From positions 124,001 through 188,000 of the forward strand of contig NZ_ATHV01000064.1 of the NCBI RefSeq assembly GCF_000422205.1: DNA of 64,000 nucleotides, read 5' to 3'. A model generated the notes under the pieces. It did no database searches, was not told the origin of the DNA, and saw nothing but the letters and a program-made list of their open reading frames with translations. Made by a program: the position numbers and the translations under genes. The DNA is from Desulfovibrio sp. X2 (GTDB lineage: Bacteria > Desulfobacterota > Desulfovibrionia > Desulfovibrionales > Desulfovibrionaceae). Shown here in pieces: positions 8,822-18,070 of the stretch. Within the stretch, counting starts at the first letter, position 1; every line of letters starts with the position of its first letter.

Positions 8822-9496
8822 ATGTACATCGCCCCCATCCATCCGCGCCCGGACGAGCCGCCCCTGCGACGCACGGCCAAGGGCGCGTTGCGCGCGCTGC
8901 TGCACCTGCCCGTACGGCTGCGCATGGCCCTCGATCCCGACTATCCCTGGCTCGTGGCCGGTGCTGTGCGCTTCCTGGAGGGATTCCTCACGCCGCAGAT
9001 GCGCGTCTTCGAATGGGGCAGCGGCCGCAGCACGGTCTTCTTCGCCCGCCGCACGGCCTCGGTCGTGAGCGTGGAGCACAAGGCCAAGTGGCAGCGCCGC
9101 GTGGCGGCACGCCTCGTGGAACTCACGATCGCCAACGCGGACCTGCGCCTCGTGCCGCCCGCCGGGCCGGACATCCCGCCTTCGCCCTCTCCGTTGCGCC
9201 CCGCGCGCTGGACCAAACAGGGCATCGTCTCGGCCAAGCCGGAGTTCACGGCCTACGCGGACGCGATCCTCGCCTTCCCGGACGACGCCTTCGACCTCGT
9301 GAGCATCGACGGCCGGGCGCGCGTGGATTGCGCGGCCAATGCCCTGGACAAGCTCAGGCCCGGCGGCGTGCTCCTGCTGGACAACAGCGAATGGCCCAAG
9401 TACGCGCCGATCTTCGCCATGACCGAGGGGTGGGCGCGGCAGGCCTGGGCCAACGGCGTATGGGAAACCACGGTATTGCGCAAACCTGTTCCGTAA
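8822..9496 (+). CDS. Class I SAM-dependent methyltransferase-like protein
   Basis: The product has 224 residues when started at ATG 8822 (MYIAPIHPRP), with GAGG about 12 bp upstream. The longer frame would begin beside the tRNA-Arg promoter and is not favoured. The core VFEWGSGRSTVFFARR resembles a glycine-rich SAM-binding loop. VVSVEHKAKW then gives the acidic residue after strand 2, and FDLVSIDGRARVDC and GGVLLLDNSEWPKY resemble strands 4-5 of FkbM/TylF-like methyltransferases. No membrane segment is present. Substrate unknown. It precedes ubiX by 53 bp. Confidence 0.75.
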   Translation: MYIAPIHPRPDEPPLRRTAKGALRALLHLPVRLRMALDPDYPWLVAGAVRFLEGFLTPQMRVFEWGSGRSTVFFARRTASVVSVEHKAKWQRRVAARLVELTIANADLRLVPPAGPDIPPSPSPLRPARWTKQGIVSAKPEFTAYADAILAFPDDAFDLVSIDGRARVDCAANALDKLRPGGVLLLDNSEWPKYAPIFAMTEGWARQAWANGVWETTVLRKPVP

Positions 9497-9549
9497 ATTT
9501 CCGCCTTCGTATATCATCCTTTCAAGTCACCTTCTCCCGGGAGCGTCCA

Positions 9550-10116
9550 GTGAACACGCGCACCATCCTTCTCGCCGTCACCGGGGCCAGCGGCATGCCC
9601 TACGCCGTCCGCCTGGCCCGGGCCCTGGCGGCCGTTTCCCGGCTCAGCCTGCACGTCATCGTCTCGAACGCCGCCCGGCGCGTGCTGGAACTCGAAGCGC
9701 CGGGCAGCGAAAAAGCCATCCTCGATGCGGCCGACGTGGTCTACCGCGAGGACGAGTTCGCCGCCTCCCCGGCCAGCGGCTCGTGGCTGCACGACGGCAT
9801 GGTCATATGCCCCTGCTCCATGAAGACCCTGGCCGCCGTGGCCACGGGCCTGGGGACCAATCTCGTGCACCGCGCGGCCGACGTGGCCCTGAAGGAGCGG
9901 CGCAGGCTCATCCTGGTGACGCGCGAGACGCCGCTCTCGCTCGTGCACATCGAGAACATGGCCGCGGCCACGCGCGCCGGAGCCACGATCATGCCCGCCT
10001 GTCCGGGCTTCTACTCGGGGGACTGCACAGTGGACGGGCTGGTGGACTTCATGGCCGCCCGCGTTCTCGACCATCTCGGCATTCCCCAGGACATCATGCA
10101 CCCGTGGAACGGGTAA
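9550..10116 (+). CDS. ubiX: UbiX family flavin prenyltransferase
   Basis: GTG start with GGGAG seven bases upstream; 188 residues, the usual UbiX length. The N-terminal VTGASGMPYA is the FMN-binding loop. CPCSMKTLAAVATG and the RETPLSLVHIENM segment are hallmark UbiX motifs. UbiX transfers dimethylallyl phosphate to FMN to make the prenyl-FMN used by UbiD-type decarboxylases. No ubiD is in the window. It is followed 11 bp later by the UPF0173 gene, probably in one transcript. Confidence 0.93.
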   Translation: MNTRTILLAVTGASGMPYAVRLARALAAVSRLSLHVIVSNAARRVLELEAPGSEKAILDAADVVYREDEFAASPASGSWLHDGMVICPCSMKTLAAVATGLGTNLVHRAADVALKERRRLILVTRETPLSLVHIENMAAATRAGATIMPACPGFYSGDCTVDGLVDFMAARVLDHLGIPQDIMHPWNG

Positions 10117-10127
10117 AGGAGCCGACC

Positions 10128-10847
10128 ATGCCCACGAAGCTGACCTGGAACGGCCACTCCAACGTGCGCATCGCCTGCGAGGCGGCCGCGATCCTCATCG
10201 ACCCCTTCTTCGAGGGCAATCCGACCGCCCCCATCCCGGCGTCCGAGGCAGGTCCCGCGGACGTGGTCTGCGTGACGCACGCGCACGGCGACCACCTCGG
10301 CTCGGCCCTGGCCGTCTGCCGTGCCACCGGCGCCACGCTCGTGGCCATGCCCGAGATCTGCGAGAAGCTCGTCGCGGACGGGCTGCCCGAGTCCCAGACG
10401 ATCGGCATGAACATCGGCGGCACCGTGGAGCTCAAGGGCTGCCGCATCAAGATGGTCCAGGCGGTCCACTCCTCCCCCTTCGGTGCCCCGGCGGGCTTCA
10501 TCCTGACCCTGCCCGACGGCCTGTGCTGCTACCACGCGGGCGACACCGGCCTGTTCTCGTCCATGGAGCTGTTTTCCGTCTTCCACACCATCCATCTGGC
10601 CCTCCTGCCCATCGACGGCCACTACAACATGGACGCCCGCCAGGCCGCCTATGCCTGCAGACTGCTCAAGTGCGGACGCGTAGTGCCCATCCATTGGGGA
10701 ACCTTCCCCATCCTGGCCCAGGGCACCGGCGAATTCCGCGCCGCCCTGGAGGAACTTGCGCCCGACACAATGTTCACGGAGCTTCGGCCGGGCGAGAGCC
10801 TGTCCCTCCCCTCGCCCGGTCCGGCGGGCGACTGCGGCTGCGAATAG
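10128..10847 (+). CDS. UPF0173-type metal-dependent hydrolase (MBL fold)
   Basis: This 239-residue protein starts behind AAAGGAG. It carries THAHGDH, an HSS segment, YHAGDTGLF and a late PIHWGTFP. These are the metal ligands of the UPF0173 (YtkL-like) branch of the metallo-beta-lactamase fold. It ends in a short Cys-containing tail (CGCE). The physiological substrate of the family is not settled. It sits directly after ubiX and before a strong terminator. Confidence 0.88.
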   Translation: MPTKLTWNGHSNVRIACEAAAILIDPFFEGNPTAPIPASEAGPADVVCVTHAHGDHLGSALAVCRATGATLVAMPEICEKLVADGLPESQTIGMNIGGTVELKGCRIKMVQAVHSSPFGAPAGFILTLPDGLCCYHAGDTGLFSSMELFSVFHTIHLALLPIDGHYNMDARQAAYACRLLKCGRVVPIHWGTFPILAQGTGEFRAALEELAPDTMFTELRPGESLSLPSPGPAGDCGCE

Positions 10848-10856
10848 CCGGAAACG

Positions 10857-10889
10857 AAAAAGGGCGGCCCTTCTGGACCGCCCTTTTTC
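10857..10889. terminator. Bidirectional rho-independent terminator
   Basis: AAAAAGGGCGGCCC and its near-complement ending in TTTTT form a strong stem with A- and T-tracts on either side. It serves both the UPF0173 gene and the leftward FG-GAP gene. Confidence 0.88.
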
Positions 10890-10915
10890 GTTTCTTTGAC
10901 CCGCGTTGCCCGGGC

Positions 10916-12625
10916 CTACTGCTGCTTGTCGCCCTCGTGGCTTTCGAGCTCGGGGTTCTTGCCCTGGTTCTTTTCCAGGATCAGCTTGTAGGCCTCGAGA
11001 ACGGAACGGGAGCTCAGGCCGCCGGTTCCGGTGTACGTACGCAGGAGCACGCACAGTTCCTGGTGGCCGTCGCCGTCGATGTCGGCGATGGCGTAGTCGA
11101 CGACGGTACCTTTCAGGCGGCGCGTCTTCCAGATGAGCGAGAGCCCGGTGCCGTCCCAGTAGAGGGAATGGATCTCGCCGTAGGGGAAGTCGCGGTAGTT
11201 GGCGAAGTAGTCCGCCGCGGTGGAGATGTTGCGGCCGACGATGAGCTCCTTCTTCTTGGGATCGGCCAGCGAGGTCACGATCATGCGCATGGGCACCCAG
11301 TACGTGTTCTCGTTGGATGCCGAGTTGGGAGTGAGGCCCGCGACATGGTTGGCGTAGACGAAGCCCACAGGGGAGTTGGCGTATTCGTCGCCGGTCGTGG
11401 CGATCAGTTCGCCCGCGGAGGTGTTCACCCGAATCTTGTCCATGTCGTTGGCGACCAGGATCTTGTCGCCGTCGCTGGTGGGCAGATAGCCGAGGTCGAA
11501 GACGTTGCCATAGGCGGGGGTGAGGATGCGCGCGCCCTCCTCGATGCCGTCGCGGGTGACGATGGCCTGGTAGACCGGCGCGCCCAGCATGGCCGTGCCG
11601 GCCGCCCTCTGGCAGAGGAGCATGGGACGGTACGTGGGCGGCATCTGCACGGAGCTGAGGAACATGGGGATGTTGTCCTTGACCATGCTCAGCTTGCTGC
11701 CGTCGTACATGATGATGGCGGCCCAGGGAGTGCCGTCCCGCAGGGTGGTCGCGGAGGACGAGAACTCGTCCTGCAGGCCGGAGACCACGAGGGCCGGCTT
11801 GTTGTCGATGCCGCGCGGTACGAGGCTCAGGCGCAGGGTGCGCACGCGCCGCGGCAGGGGCAGGGTGGCCAGCTTCTCGAGCATCCCGGCCCGCTGCCGG
11901 TACACGGAGAGGCTCTCGTCGGCCAGCAGGGCGATCTTCACTTCGCCGCTGCCGTCCAGGTCGCCGATGACCATGCTCCTGGCCTGGACGGGCAGGGCCT
12001 GGCTCTTCCAGCGACCGGACTGGTCGGGATTGGCCTGATACTTGAAGTAGGGGTTGAGGAAGAAGTCCTGCTGCGAATCGCCCTGCTCTTCATTGAAGAT
12101 CAGGCCGGGGTTCATCTGCTGTGCGGAGTTGTCGCCCAGCACCTGCGCCGGTTGCGCCGCGGCCTTGGGCTGCGAGCCCGGACGCTTGAAGATCTCGGCG
12201 TTGATCTCCTGGGCGATGGCCTCCATCTTGGGCGGGATGTCGTTCATCTTGACCGTGGCGCTCTTGGGCCAGCTCTTGCCTTCCTTGTCCATGACCCGGA
12301 CATCGAGGCTCGTGCTGTCGCCGACCACGGTGACGGTTCCCCAGATCAGGTAGTCCACGCCGAGGGACTTGACGGAGTCGAGGGCCGCGTCCGGAGACGC
12401 GGGCATCGCCGCGCCCGAGGAATCCTTGAAGTTGAAGTGGCCGGGCCAGGTCAGGCGCGAGGCGAGCATGGTCTGGATGGCCGGGCCGAGATAGGCATAC
12501 TTGTCCGGTCCGAGGACCTTGAACGGCAGAACGGAGAAGGTCTTGGCCGCGTCCTGCGCCCAGGCGGGCTGGCACAGGGCAAGCGCGGCCAGGAGCAGCA
12601 GCGCCGTCGTACGCACGAGTCTCAT
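10916..12625 (-). CDS. Secreted FG-GAP/VCBS-repeat protein with TolB-like N-terminus
   Basis: The start is taken as the ATG nine bases behind GGAGG, giving 569 residues; an ATG two codons upstream is too close to the Shine-Dalgarno. An N-terminal signal peptide (RLVRTTALLLLAALALCQPAWA) precedes a TolB/CsgG-like segment (FSVLPFKVLGPDKYAYLGPA). The C-terminal half has FG-GAP-like turns rich in Asp and Gly (GDLDGSGEV, ADIDGDGHQE), which in such proteins bind calcium in a beta-propeller. It is predicted to be periplasmic or surface-exposed. Function unknown. Its own promoter lies upstream. Confidence 0.78.
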   Translation of the reverse strand: MRLVRTTALLLLAALALCQPAWAQDAAKTFSVLPFKVLGPDKYAYLGPAIQTMLASRLTWPGHFNFKDSSGAAMPASPDAALDSVKSLGVDYLIWGTVTVVGDSTSLDVRVMDKEGKSWPKSATVKMNDIPPKMEAIAQEINAEIFKRPGSQPKAAAQPAQVLGDNSAQQMNPGLIFNEEQGDSQQDFFLNPYFKYQANPDQSGRWKSQALPVQARSMVIGDLDGSGEVKIALLADESLSVYRQRAGMLEKLATLPLPRRVRTLRLSLVPRGIDNKPALVVSGLQDEFSSSATTLRDGTPWAAIIMYDGSKLSMVKDNIPMFLSSVQMPPTYRPMLLCQRAAGTAMLGAPVYQAIVTRDGIEEGARILTPAYGNVFDLGYLPTSDGDKILVANDMDKIRVNTSAGELIATTGDEYANSPVGFVYANHVAGLTPNSASNENTYWVPMRMIVTSLADPKKKELIVGRNISTAADYFANYRDFPYGEIHSLYWDGTGLSLIWKTRRLKGTVVDYAIADIDGDGHQELCVLLRTYTGTGGLSSRSVLEAYKLILEKNQGKNPELESHEGDKQQ

Positions 12626-12711
12626 CTGCATTTTCCTCCAAAACACCCGAAAGACATTGAGGAGCGCGTCCCGGCCGTGCGATCACGTCCGGCCGCCTCC
12701 CGGGATGCCGT

Positions 12712-12740
12712 GCAATAGCAGGTTCCGTTTCGGAGTGCAA
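12712..12740 (-). promoter_or_regulatory. Candidate sigma70 promoter of the FG-GAP gene
   Basis: On the minus strand TTGCAC, a 17-bp spacer and TATTGC lie about 90 bp upstream of the start codon, in the gap after uvrC. Confidence 0.5.
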
Positions 12741-12765
12741 AGCCGTCGGTCGGTCAGGATATGCC

Positions 12766-14571
12766 TCAGCCCCCGGCGTGCAGGCTCTGCAGGGCGGCGT
12801 GGACGACGCGTGCCTTCTTGCGCCCGAGGCCGGGCACGGCGGCCAGATCCGCCTCCGAAGCGGCGAGCATCTCCTCGACGGATGCGAAATTGTCCCACAG
12901 GAGCTTGGCCGTCTTGGGGCCGATGCCCGGCAGGGAAAGCAGCTCGCTCTGCATGAGCCCGCTGCGCCTGGCTCTGCGCTGCCTGCCGATGACGAAGGCG
13001 TGGGCGGCGTCGCGCAGGCGCTGCAGGAAGAGCATCTCCGGGCTGCCCGGCCGCAGGGGGAGCGGATTCTTGCGACCCGGCAGGAATATCTGGTCGCCGA
13101 GCTCTCCGGCGCGTCGCCCGGCCTTGGCGATGGAGGCCAGGGCGAAGAGTCCCTCCTGCCCGGCCTCGGCCAGGGAACGGCGCACGGCCTCGAGCTGTCC
13201 GCGTCCGCCGTCGATCAGCACGAGATCCGGCCAGGGCGGACCGCTCACGAGCCTGCGCTCGGTCCACTGCCCGAGGGCGCGGTAGTCGTCGCCTCCCGTG
13301 TCGTCCAGGGCGTAGGCCCGGTTCTCGTTCCGTGCGGGCTCGCCTTGCAGGAAGACCACGTGCCCAGCGCGCGTGGCCTCGCCCTGCAGGTGCGACACGT
13401 CGACGCATTCGATGCGTCCGGGGGGCTCGGCCATGTGCAGGGCCCTGGCCAGGGCCTCGGCCAGGCCCGGCTGGTCCTGGCGCGGAGCGGCCTGGGCCGC
13501 GTTGCGCCTTGCCATGTCCAGAAGCTGCTTCTCCACTGTCGAACGCGGCGGCCGAAGGGATATCCCCGCCCCCCGGCGCTCGGCCAGGACCTGCTCCACG
13601 GTCTCGTCCTCTATGGGCCAAGGCAGCAGGACCAGACCGGGGATCAGGCGTTCGGGACCATAGAACTGCACCAGCGCGGCGGCCACGGCTTCCGGCCCGT
13701 CCTCGGGCCCGAGGTCGGGCCAGAAGAAGGTCTTCTGGCCTATCATCCTCCCCTGACGGACGAAGAGCAGGCAGAGTCCGAGGCCTCCGGCGGCGGGTGC
13801 CACGGCGGCCGCGTCCAGGTCCCCTCCCCCAGGCAGGACCGTGGCCTGGCGCTCCAGGGTGCGGCGCACGGCCCGCACCTGGTCGCGCAGGATGGCGGCC
13901 CGCTCGAAGGCCAGGGCTGCCGAGGCTTCGCGCATGCGTGCCTCGAGGTCTCGGATGAGCTCCTCGGAGCGCCCGCCGAGGAGCATCTCGACCTTCTCGA
14001 CCAGGCCCGCGTATTCGTCCCGCGGCACGTCGTTGACGCAGGGAGCCAGGCACTGACCTATATAATGATAGAGGCAGGGGCGGACGCGGTTGTGCAGGGT
14101 GCGGTCGGTGCACTTGCGCAGGGGAAAGACGCGGCCGATGAGCCGCCAGGTCTCCTTGGCGTCCGTGGCGGAGGTGAACGGACCGAAGTAGGCCGCCCCG
14201 TCCCGCTCGGCCTTGCGGGCCACGGTCAGGCGCGGATAGTCCGTCTGCTTGGTGAGCTTGAAGAGGAGGTACTGCTTGTCGTCGCGCAGCAGGATGTTGT
14301 AGCGCGGCCGGTGCTTCTTGATCAGGCTGTTCTCGAGAAGCAGGGCCTCCTTCTCCGTGGCCGTCAGCAGGGTGTCTATGGACAGGACCCGGGCCATGAG
14401 CGCCCTGGTCTTGGGCGCAAGATCCTCCGGCGAACGGAAGTAGGAGGCCAGGCGGCGGCGCAGGCTCTTGGCCTTGCCCACATAGAGGATGCGGCCCTTG
14501 GCATCCTTCATGAGATAGACGCCCGCGGACTCGGAGAACTCGTCCGGGCGGAAGAGTGAACTCGGCGGCAT
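12766..14571 (-). CDS. uvrC: UvrABC excinuclease subunit C
   Basis: This 601-residue protein is close to the family's usual length. An N-terminal GIY-YIG nuclease (GVYLMKDAKGRILYVGKA) is followed by the Cys region (CLYHYIGQCLAPC), a UVR domain, an RNase H-like endonuclease (DVSHLQGE, VLIDGGRGQL) and C-terminal helix-hairpin-helix motifs (LPGIGPKTA, VPGLGRKKA). UvrC makes the two incisions of nucleotide excision repair after UvrA and UvrB mark the lesion. It is transcribed ahead of the FG-GAP gene, but a 140-bp gap with a promoter-like element separates them. Confidence 0.97.
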   Translation of the reverse strand: MPPSSLFRPDEFSESAGVYLMKDAKGRILYVGKAKSLRRRLASYFRSPEDLAPKTRALMARVLSIDTLLTATEKEALLLENSLIKKHRPRYNILLRDDKQYLLFKLTKQTDYPRLTVARKAERDGAAYFGPFTSATDAKETWRLIGRVFPLRKCTDRTLHNRVRPCLYHYIGQCLAPCVNDVPRDEYAGLVEKVEMLLGGRSEELIRDLEARMREASAALAFERAAILRDQVRAVRRTLERQATVLPGGGDLDAAAVAPAAGGLGLCLLFVRQGRMIGQKTFFWPDLGPEDGPEAVAAALVQFYGPERLIPGLVLLPWPIEDETVEQVLAERRGAGISLRPPRSTVEKQLLDMARRNAAQAAPRQDQPGLAEALARALHMAEPPGRIECVDVSHLQGEATRAGHVVFLQGEPARNENRAYALDDTGGDDYRALGQWTERRLVSGPPWPDLVLIDGGRGQLEAVRRSLAEAGQEGLFALASIAKAGRRAGELGDQIFLPGRKNPLPLRPGSPEMLFLQRLRDAAHAFVIGRQRRARRSGLMQSELLSLPGIGPKTAKLLWDNFASVEEMLAASEADLAAVPGLGRKKARVVHAALQSLHAGG

Positions 14572-14723
14572 GTCGGTTCTCTACCGTCAGGTGGCGGGAA
14601 AGGTCCAGCCCTCTGCCCCGTGCGTCGTGAGAGTCACGAATTTTTACAATCAGGTTACAGAAAATGACTGGGGTTCAGTTCTTTGTACCGTAAAAAAATC
14701 TTTACCCTACGTCAAAAAACGGA

Positions 14724-14752
14724 TTGCCGAGACTCGGGGAAGGAGATAGAAG
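14724..14752 (+). promoter_or_regulatory. Candidate promoter of the first porin copy
   Basis: TTGCCG, a 17-bp spacer and TAGAAG, preceded by a TCAAAAAAC block that also precedes the second porin's promoter. The start codon is 78 bp downstream. Confidence 0.5.
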
Positions 14753-14829
14753 AGATCCCAACAAGGTGTTGGAGATTCTGCTGGATTCACGCCTTTCATA
14801 CGAGAAAAAAGAAGGAAGGAAACCCAACC

Positions 14830-16245
14830 ATGAAGAAGATCTTCGTGCTCTTCGCCCTGGCGGCGATGGTCCTTGGCGCGGCCGGTCTGGCCCACGCCCT
14901 GGACGTCAAGGCCAAGGGTCAGTTCATCGCCAACTACACCTACTGGTCCACCGCCAAGAACTTCAGGGACGGTGACAGCAACGCCAACACCATGCACAAC
15001 AGCATGCAGCACCGTGCTCGTCTGTACATGGACTTCCGCGCCAACGAGAACGTGAACATGCAGGTCGCCTTCGAAATCGGCGACGTGACCTGGGGTAAGA
15101 GCGGCTCCGGCTCCGTGGGCGGCGACGTCTCGGCCGACGGCAAGTCCGTCGAGGTCAAGCGCGCCTACCTCGAGTTCAAGATGCCCGGCTACACCTCCCT
15201 GGTGACCACCGTGGGCACCATGGGCGCCGTCTTCCCGAGCTCCGGCTTCTTCGGCGGCTCGGCCATCTTCGACGACGACGTCACCGGCATCACCGTGGCC
15301 AACAAGTGAAACGACATGGTCTCCACCGTGTTCGGCTACTGGCGCCTGGACAACAATGAGGGCGGCGCCGCCGGCACCGACAAGACCACGATGAACACCG
15401 ACGTGGACGCCGAGCTGCTCGCCATCCCCCTGACCTTCGATGGCGTCAAGCTCTCTCCGTTCTTCGCGCTGGTTGAATACGGCGCCAATTCCAAGGCCGG
15501 CTCCCTGAGCGTCAGCAACGTCACCTCCGTGCCCTCGGCCAACGGCCAGCATCTGGACGACCAGGGCACCATCTGGTACGCCGGTTCCGGCTTCAACATC
15601 TCCCTGCTCGATCCCTTCATGATCTACGCCGACTTCAACTACGGCTCCCTGAGCGCCAAGGACACCGAGTCCGAGCGCGCCGGCTGGCTGGCCGACCTGG
15701 CCGTGGAGTACAAGGGCCTGTCCTGGTTCACCCCGAGCGTGTTCGGCTGGTATTCCTCCGGTCTGTCCAGCGACCACTCCGATTCCGACGGCCGCATGCC
15801 TGTGGTCGACGGCTCCTGGACCGCCAGCACCATGTTCCACAACGGCGGCCGCATGCTGAACGACGACCGTGACGCCTTGGGACAGTTCGTCGGCTCCTGG
15901 GGCATCGGCCTCAAGCTGGCCCAGATGTCCTTCGTCAAGGACCTGAGCCACGACCTGAGCTTCTCGTACATCACCGGCACCAACGACAAGGACGCCCTGA
16001 AGACGACCTCCAGCTCGAACCCTGCCATGCTGTACGGCCGCGACCTGACCACCGAGGATCACGTCTACGCCATCGACCTGAACAACACCTACAAGCTGAT
16101 GGAGAACCTCTCCGTCCTGGCCGACCTCGGCATCGCCGTGCCCGACCTGGACAAGGACACCTGGCGCTCCACCGTCGGCAACGACGCCGTGGAGAACCAG
16201 GCCACCATGTGGCGCGTGGCCACCGGCTTCGTGTACAACTTCTAG
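14830..16245 (+). pseudogene. Outer-membrane porin, first tandem copy, interrupted by in-frame TGA
   Basis: An ATG behind GGAAGGAAA opens a frame of 471 sense codons, but codon 160 (15307-15309) is TGA. The adjacent second porin has TGG (Trp) at this site within an otherwise matching stretch. The reading frame continues in phase to TAG at 16243. The encoded protein would have a signal peptide ending AGLAHA, beta-barrel-like alternation and a terminal YNF, matching Desulfovibrio-type trimeric porins. No drift or further stops are visible, so the stop is recent or a sequencing error. A strong terminator follows. Confidence 0.85.
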
Positions 16246-16269
16246 GCTCTCTCCCTGCCAACACCTTGA

Positions 16270-16298
16270 GCCGGGGCCGCAAGGCCCCGGCTTTTTTT
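16270..16298 (+). terminator. Rho-independent terminator of the first porin copy
   Basis: A 9-bp stem GCCGGGGCC/GGCCCCGGC with a GCAA loop is followed by seven T, 24 bp after the stop codon. Confidence 0.92.
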
Positions 16299-16389
16299 GT
16301 ACCTTCCTGCCGGGCGCGTCCCTTTTTTTCTTCGTGAGAGCGGCATGCGTGGAGAGGTCAAAAATTTTATACTCTTTGTCAAAAAACCA

Positions 16390-16418
16390 TTGCACTCGCC
16401 AAGGCGCTTGTGTAGACA
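16390..16418 (+). promoter_or_regulatory. Candidate promoter of the second porin copy
   Basis: TTGCAC, a 17-bp spacer and TAGACA, 53 bp before the start codon. The upstream TCAAAAAAC block matches the one at the first porin copy. Confidence 0.55.
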
Positions 16419-16470
16419 ACTTTACAGTTTCGGCTGGCATGATCACAAAAAAGGAAGGAAGGTTTTAACC

Positions 16471-17874
16471 ATGAAGAAGCTCTTCGTGCTCTTCGCCCTG
16501 GCGGCGATGGTCCTGGGCGCGGCCGGTCTGGCCCACGCCCTGGACGTCAAGGCCAAGGGTCAGTTCGTCGCCAACTACACCTACTGGACGAACTACAACA
16601 ATCCGTTCCAGGACGGCAGCAGCAACGTCGACACCCAGCACAACAGCATGCAGCACCGCGCGCGTCTGTACATGGACTTCCGCGCCAACGAGAACGTGAA
16701 CATGCAGGTCGCCTTCGAGATCGGCGACGTGACCTGGGGTAAGAGCGGCTCCGGCTCCATGGGCGGCGACGTCTCGGCCGACGGCAAGTCCGTCGAGGTC
16801 AAGCGCGCCTACCTCGAGTTCAAGATGCCCGGCTACACCTCCCTGATCACCACCGTGGGCACCATGGGCGCCGTCTTCCCGAGCTCCGGCTACTTCGGCG
16901 GCTCGGCCATCTTCGACGACGACATCACCGGCATCACCGTGGCCAACAAGTGGAACGACATGGTCTCCACCGTGTTCGGCTACTGGCGCCTGGACAACAA
17001 GGAAGGCGGCGCCGCCGGCACCGACAAGACCACGATGAACACCGACGTGGACGCCGAGCTGCTCGCCGTCCCCCTGACCTTCGACGGTGTCAAGGTCTCC
17101 CCGTTCGTCGCGCTGGTTGAGTACGGCGCCAACTCCAATGTCGCCGCCCTCACCACCTCCAACCTGTCGTCCATCGCCTCGGCCAACGGCCAGAACCTGG
17201 ACGACCAGGGCACCGTCTGGTACGCCGGTTCCGGCTTCAACATCTCCCTGCTCGATCCCTTCATCATCTACGCCGACTTCAACTACGGCTCCCTGAGCGC
17301 CAAGGACACCAAGTCCGAGCGCGCCGGCTGGATCGCTGACGCGGCCGTGGAGTACAAGGGTCTGTCCTGGTTCACCCCGAGCGTGCTCGGCTGGTACGCC
17401 TCCGGCCTGTCCAGCAGCAGCTCCGATTCCGACGGCCGCATGCCTGTGGTCGACGGCTCCTGGATGGCCAGCAACATGCTGAACCCCGGTGGCCGCATGC
17501 TGAACGACGACTCCACCACCATCAACTACACCGGTACCTGGGGCCTCGGCTTCAAGCTGATGGACATCTCCTTCATGAAGGACCTGTCGCATGACATCGG
17601 CTTCGCCTGGTACACCGGCACCAACGACAAGGACGCCACCAAGGGCGGCGCCTTCGGCATGCAGTACGGCCACGACCTGACCACCAAGGACAACGTTTAC
17701 GCCATCGACTTCAACAACACCTACAAGCTGATGGAAAACCTGTCCGTGCTGGCCGATCTCGGCATCGCCATCCCCGACTTCGACAAGGACACCTGGCGCT
17801 CCACCGCCGGTTCCGCCGTGGACAACCAGAAGACCATGTGGCGCGTGTCCACCGGCTTCGTCTACAACTTCTAG
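16471..17874 (+). CDS. Outer-membrane porin, intact second tandem copy
   Basis: This 467-residue protein starts behind AAGGAAGG. A signal peptide (MKKLFVLFALAAMVLG...AHA) with predicted cleavage before LDVKAKG leads into a barrel rich in alternating aromatic and small residues. It ends in Phe (FVYNF), the usual outer-membrane protein assembly signal. It is the Desulfovibrio-type homotrimeric porin family, allowing passive entry of small solutes. It is almost identical to the first copy over the first 330 residues and differs mostly in predicted loop segments (for example the TNYNNPFQDG region). Its own promoter and terminator suggest a separate, probably highly expressed unit. Confidence 0.9.
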   Translation: MKKLFVLFALAAMVLGAAGLAHALDVKAKGQFVANYTYWTNYNNPFQDGSSNVDTQHNSMQHRARLYMDFRANENVNMQVAFEIGDVTWGKSGSGSMGGDVSADGKSVEVKRAYLEFKMPGYTSLITTVGTMGAVFPSSGYFGGSAIFDDDITGITVANKWNDMVSTVFGYWRLDNKEGGAAGTDKTTMNTDVDAELLAVPLTFDGVKVSPFVALVEYGANSNVAALTTSNLSSIASANGQNLDDQGTVWYAGSGFNISLLDPFIIYADFNYGSLSAKDTKSERAGWIADAAVEYKGLSWFTPSVLGWYASGLSSSSSDSDGRMPVVDGSWMASNMLNPGGRMLNDDSTTINYTGTWGLGFKLMDISFMKDLSHDIGFAWYTGTNDKDATKGGAFGMQYGHDLTTKDNVYAIDFNNTYKLMENLSVLADLGIAIPDFDKDTWRSTAGSAVDNQKTMWRVSTGFVYNF

Positions 17875-17897
17875 TTTCACACAGCCGCCGAAACACC

Positions 17898-17929
17898 GGC
17901 CGGGACCTTCGGGTCCCGGCCTTTTTTTT
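17898..17929 (+). terminator. Rho-independent terminator of the second porin copy
   Basis: A 10-bp stem GGCCGGGACC/GGTCCCGGCC with a TTCG loop and eight T. Confidence 0.94.
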
Positions 17930-18070
17930 GCCGTCGGCAGGCCTCTTTCCCGCTCCCTGACGGCCCACGGCTCGACATTCGACGCCGCCTTGGCTATAGC
18001 CTTGCGCGAGGAAGGGCCGGTCTTTCGAGGACCGGTTCCCAACCCGGCCTTTTTGGAGAGACGCTGCACA

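Noticed and set aside
15307-15340. TGA in the porin as a selenocysteine codon
   Set aside because: The sequence after TGA matches the TGG copy and shows no distinct hairpin of the bacterial SECIS type; porins have no known use for selenocysteine.
14707-16446. A long leftward frame (579 codons) antisense to the first porin
   Set aside because: It crosses the in-frame TGA region because that stop is only on the other strand. The product is Val/Gly/His-rich and is an antisense by-product of porin codon bias.
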